From positions 17,046-81,045 of the forward strand of contig NZ_VCBC01000017.1 of the NCBI RefSeq assembly GCF_005843925.1: a stretch of DNA of 64,000 bases, written 5' to 3'. This stretch comes from Thalassotalea litorea (GTDB lineage Bacteria; Pseudomonadota; Gammaproteobacteria; Enterobacterales; Alteromonadaceae). Position 1 is the first letter of the stretch; every line of letters begins with the position of its first letter. Positions 63,970-64,000 of this stretch are shown piece after piece. The position numbers and the translations under genes are program-made. The notes beneath the pieces were generated by a model that saw only the letters and a list, made by a program, of their open reading frames with translations, searched no databases and was not told the DNA's origin.

Positions 63970-64000
63970 ATGCAAATTATCTTAACAACTTTAACACTTC

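Larger units (their letters stand above)
58229..64000 (-). mobile_element. Chromosomal integron cassette array, distal part
   Basis: Twelve attC sites (58229 to 63969) alternate with eleven short genes all on the minus strand. Sites begin TAACGCC and end GTTA/GTTAG on the plus strand and share internal blocks such as GGGGCTGAT and GAAGCGAAACCGAGCCAA, resembling Vibrio VCR repeats. Cassettes carry no visible promoters; most have an AAGGA-type ribosome site close behind the junction. The attI site and integrase gene must lie right of the window; 58229 is the distal end. Confidence 0.93.

Noticed and set aside
63571..63975. Long version of the last cassette lipoprotein (134 codons)
   Set aside because: It begins inside an attC; the ATG at 63912 has a ribosome site and a lipobox.

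Overview
The window is a chromosomal segment of a marine-type gammaproteobacterium, most likely of the order Alteromonadales. This rests on neighbourhoods that match Escherichia/Shewanella-type order (gcvR-bcp, perM/bepA/arsC(yfgD), yffB-dapE, purM-purN, sdhCDAB-sucABCD divergent from gltA) and on lineage-typical families (YfbV, DUF2069, DUF2897, DUF2066, DUF3108). Genus cannot be fixed from the sequence alone.

Layout. 1-5002: leftward MoxR-type operon (DUF4159 protein, MoxR AAA+ ATPase, DUF58 protein, BatA-like membrane protein, and a further membrane protein cut by the window edge). 5010-8064: a TldD/PmbA metalloprotease pair; TldD has a Tat signal and PmbA has none. 8406-24150: core housekeeping (xthA, rlmA, yfbV, an ACT protein, an outer-membrane barrel, yffB-dapE, an M15 peptidase, bamC, gcvR, bcp, perM, a TusA-like protein, bepA, arsC, a DUF2069 protein, a large lipoprotein with HExxH). 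24152-28881: hda, a DUF2066 protein, purMN and a DUF3108 protein. 28882-30530: an accessory patch in which two nearly identical 172/173-bp MITE-like repeats bracket a diverged duplicate of the 3' end of the DUF3108 gene and a sulfotransferase-like gene. 30533-39072: a YafJ-type amidotransferase, fadE behind a FadR-like site, and small accessory genes. 39273-39598: a three-copy 108/109-bp tandem repeat. 39669-51232: the TCA-cycle cluster sucDCBA-sdhBADC (leftward) and gltA (rightward). 51279-52389: 1.1 kb without a convincing gene, with short direct repeats. 52390-58127: a receiver-histidine kinase, tcdA, an intradiol dioxygenase, an ABC-2 exporter and a YbaY/META lipoprotein whose 5' end is shifted at a run of 11 T.

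58229-64000 is the distal end of a chromosomal integron cassette array: twelve attC sites resembling Vibrio VCR repeats separate eleven small, mostly unknown genes, all leftward. By that polarity the integrase and attI should lie to the right of the window. Most cassette products are predicted to be membrane-bound, exported or lipoproteins. Eight of the eleven reading frames end inside an attC, and three of those read far enough into the site to gain a similar attC-encoded C-terminal tail. Several cassettes appear to start on non-ATG codons. One attC is internally deleted to 39 bp.

No rRNA, tRNA, CRISPR array, transposase or prophage gene was seen.
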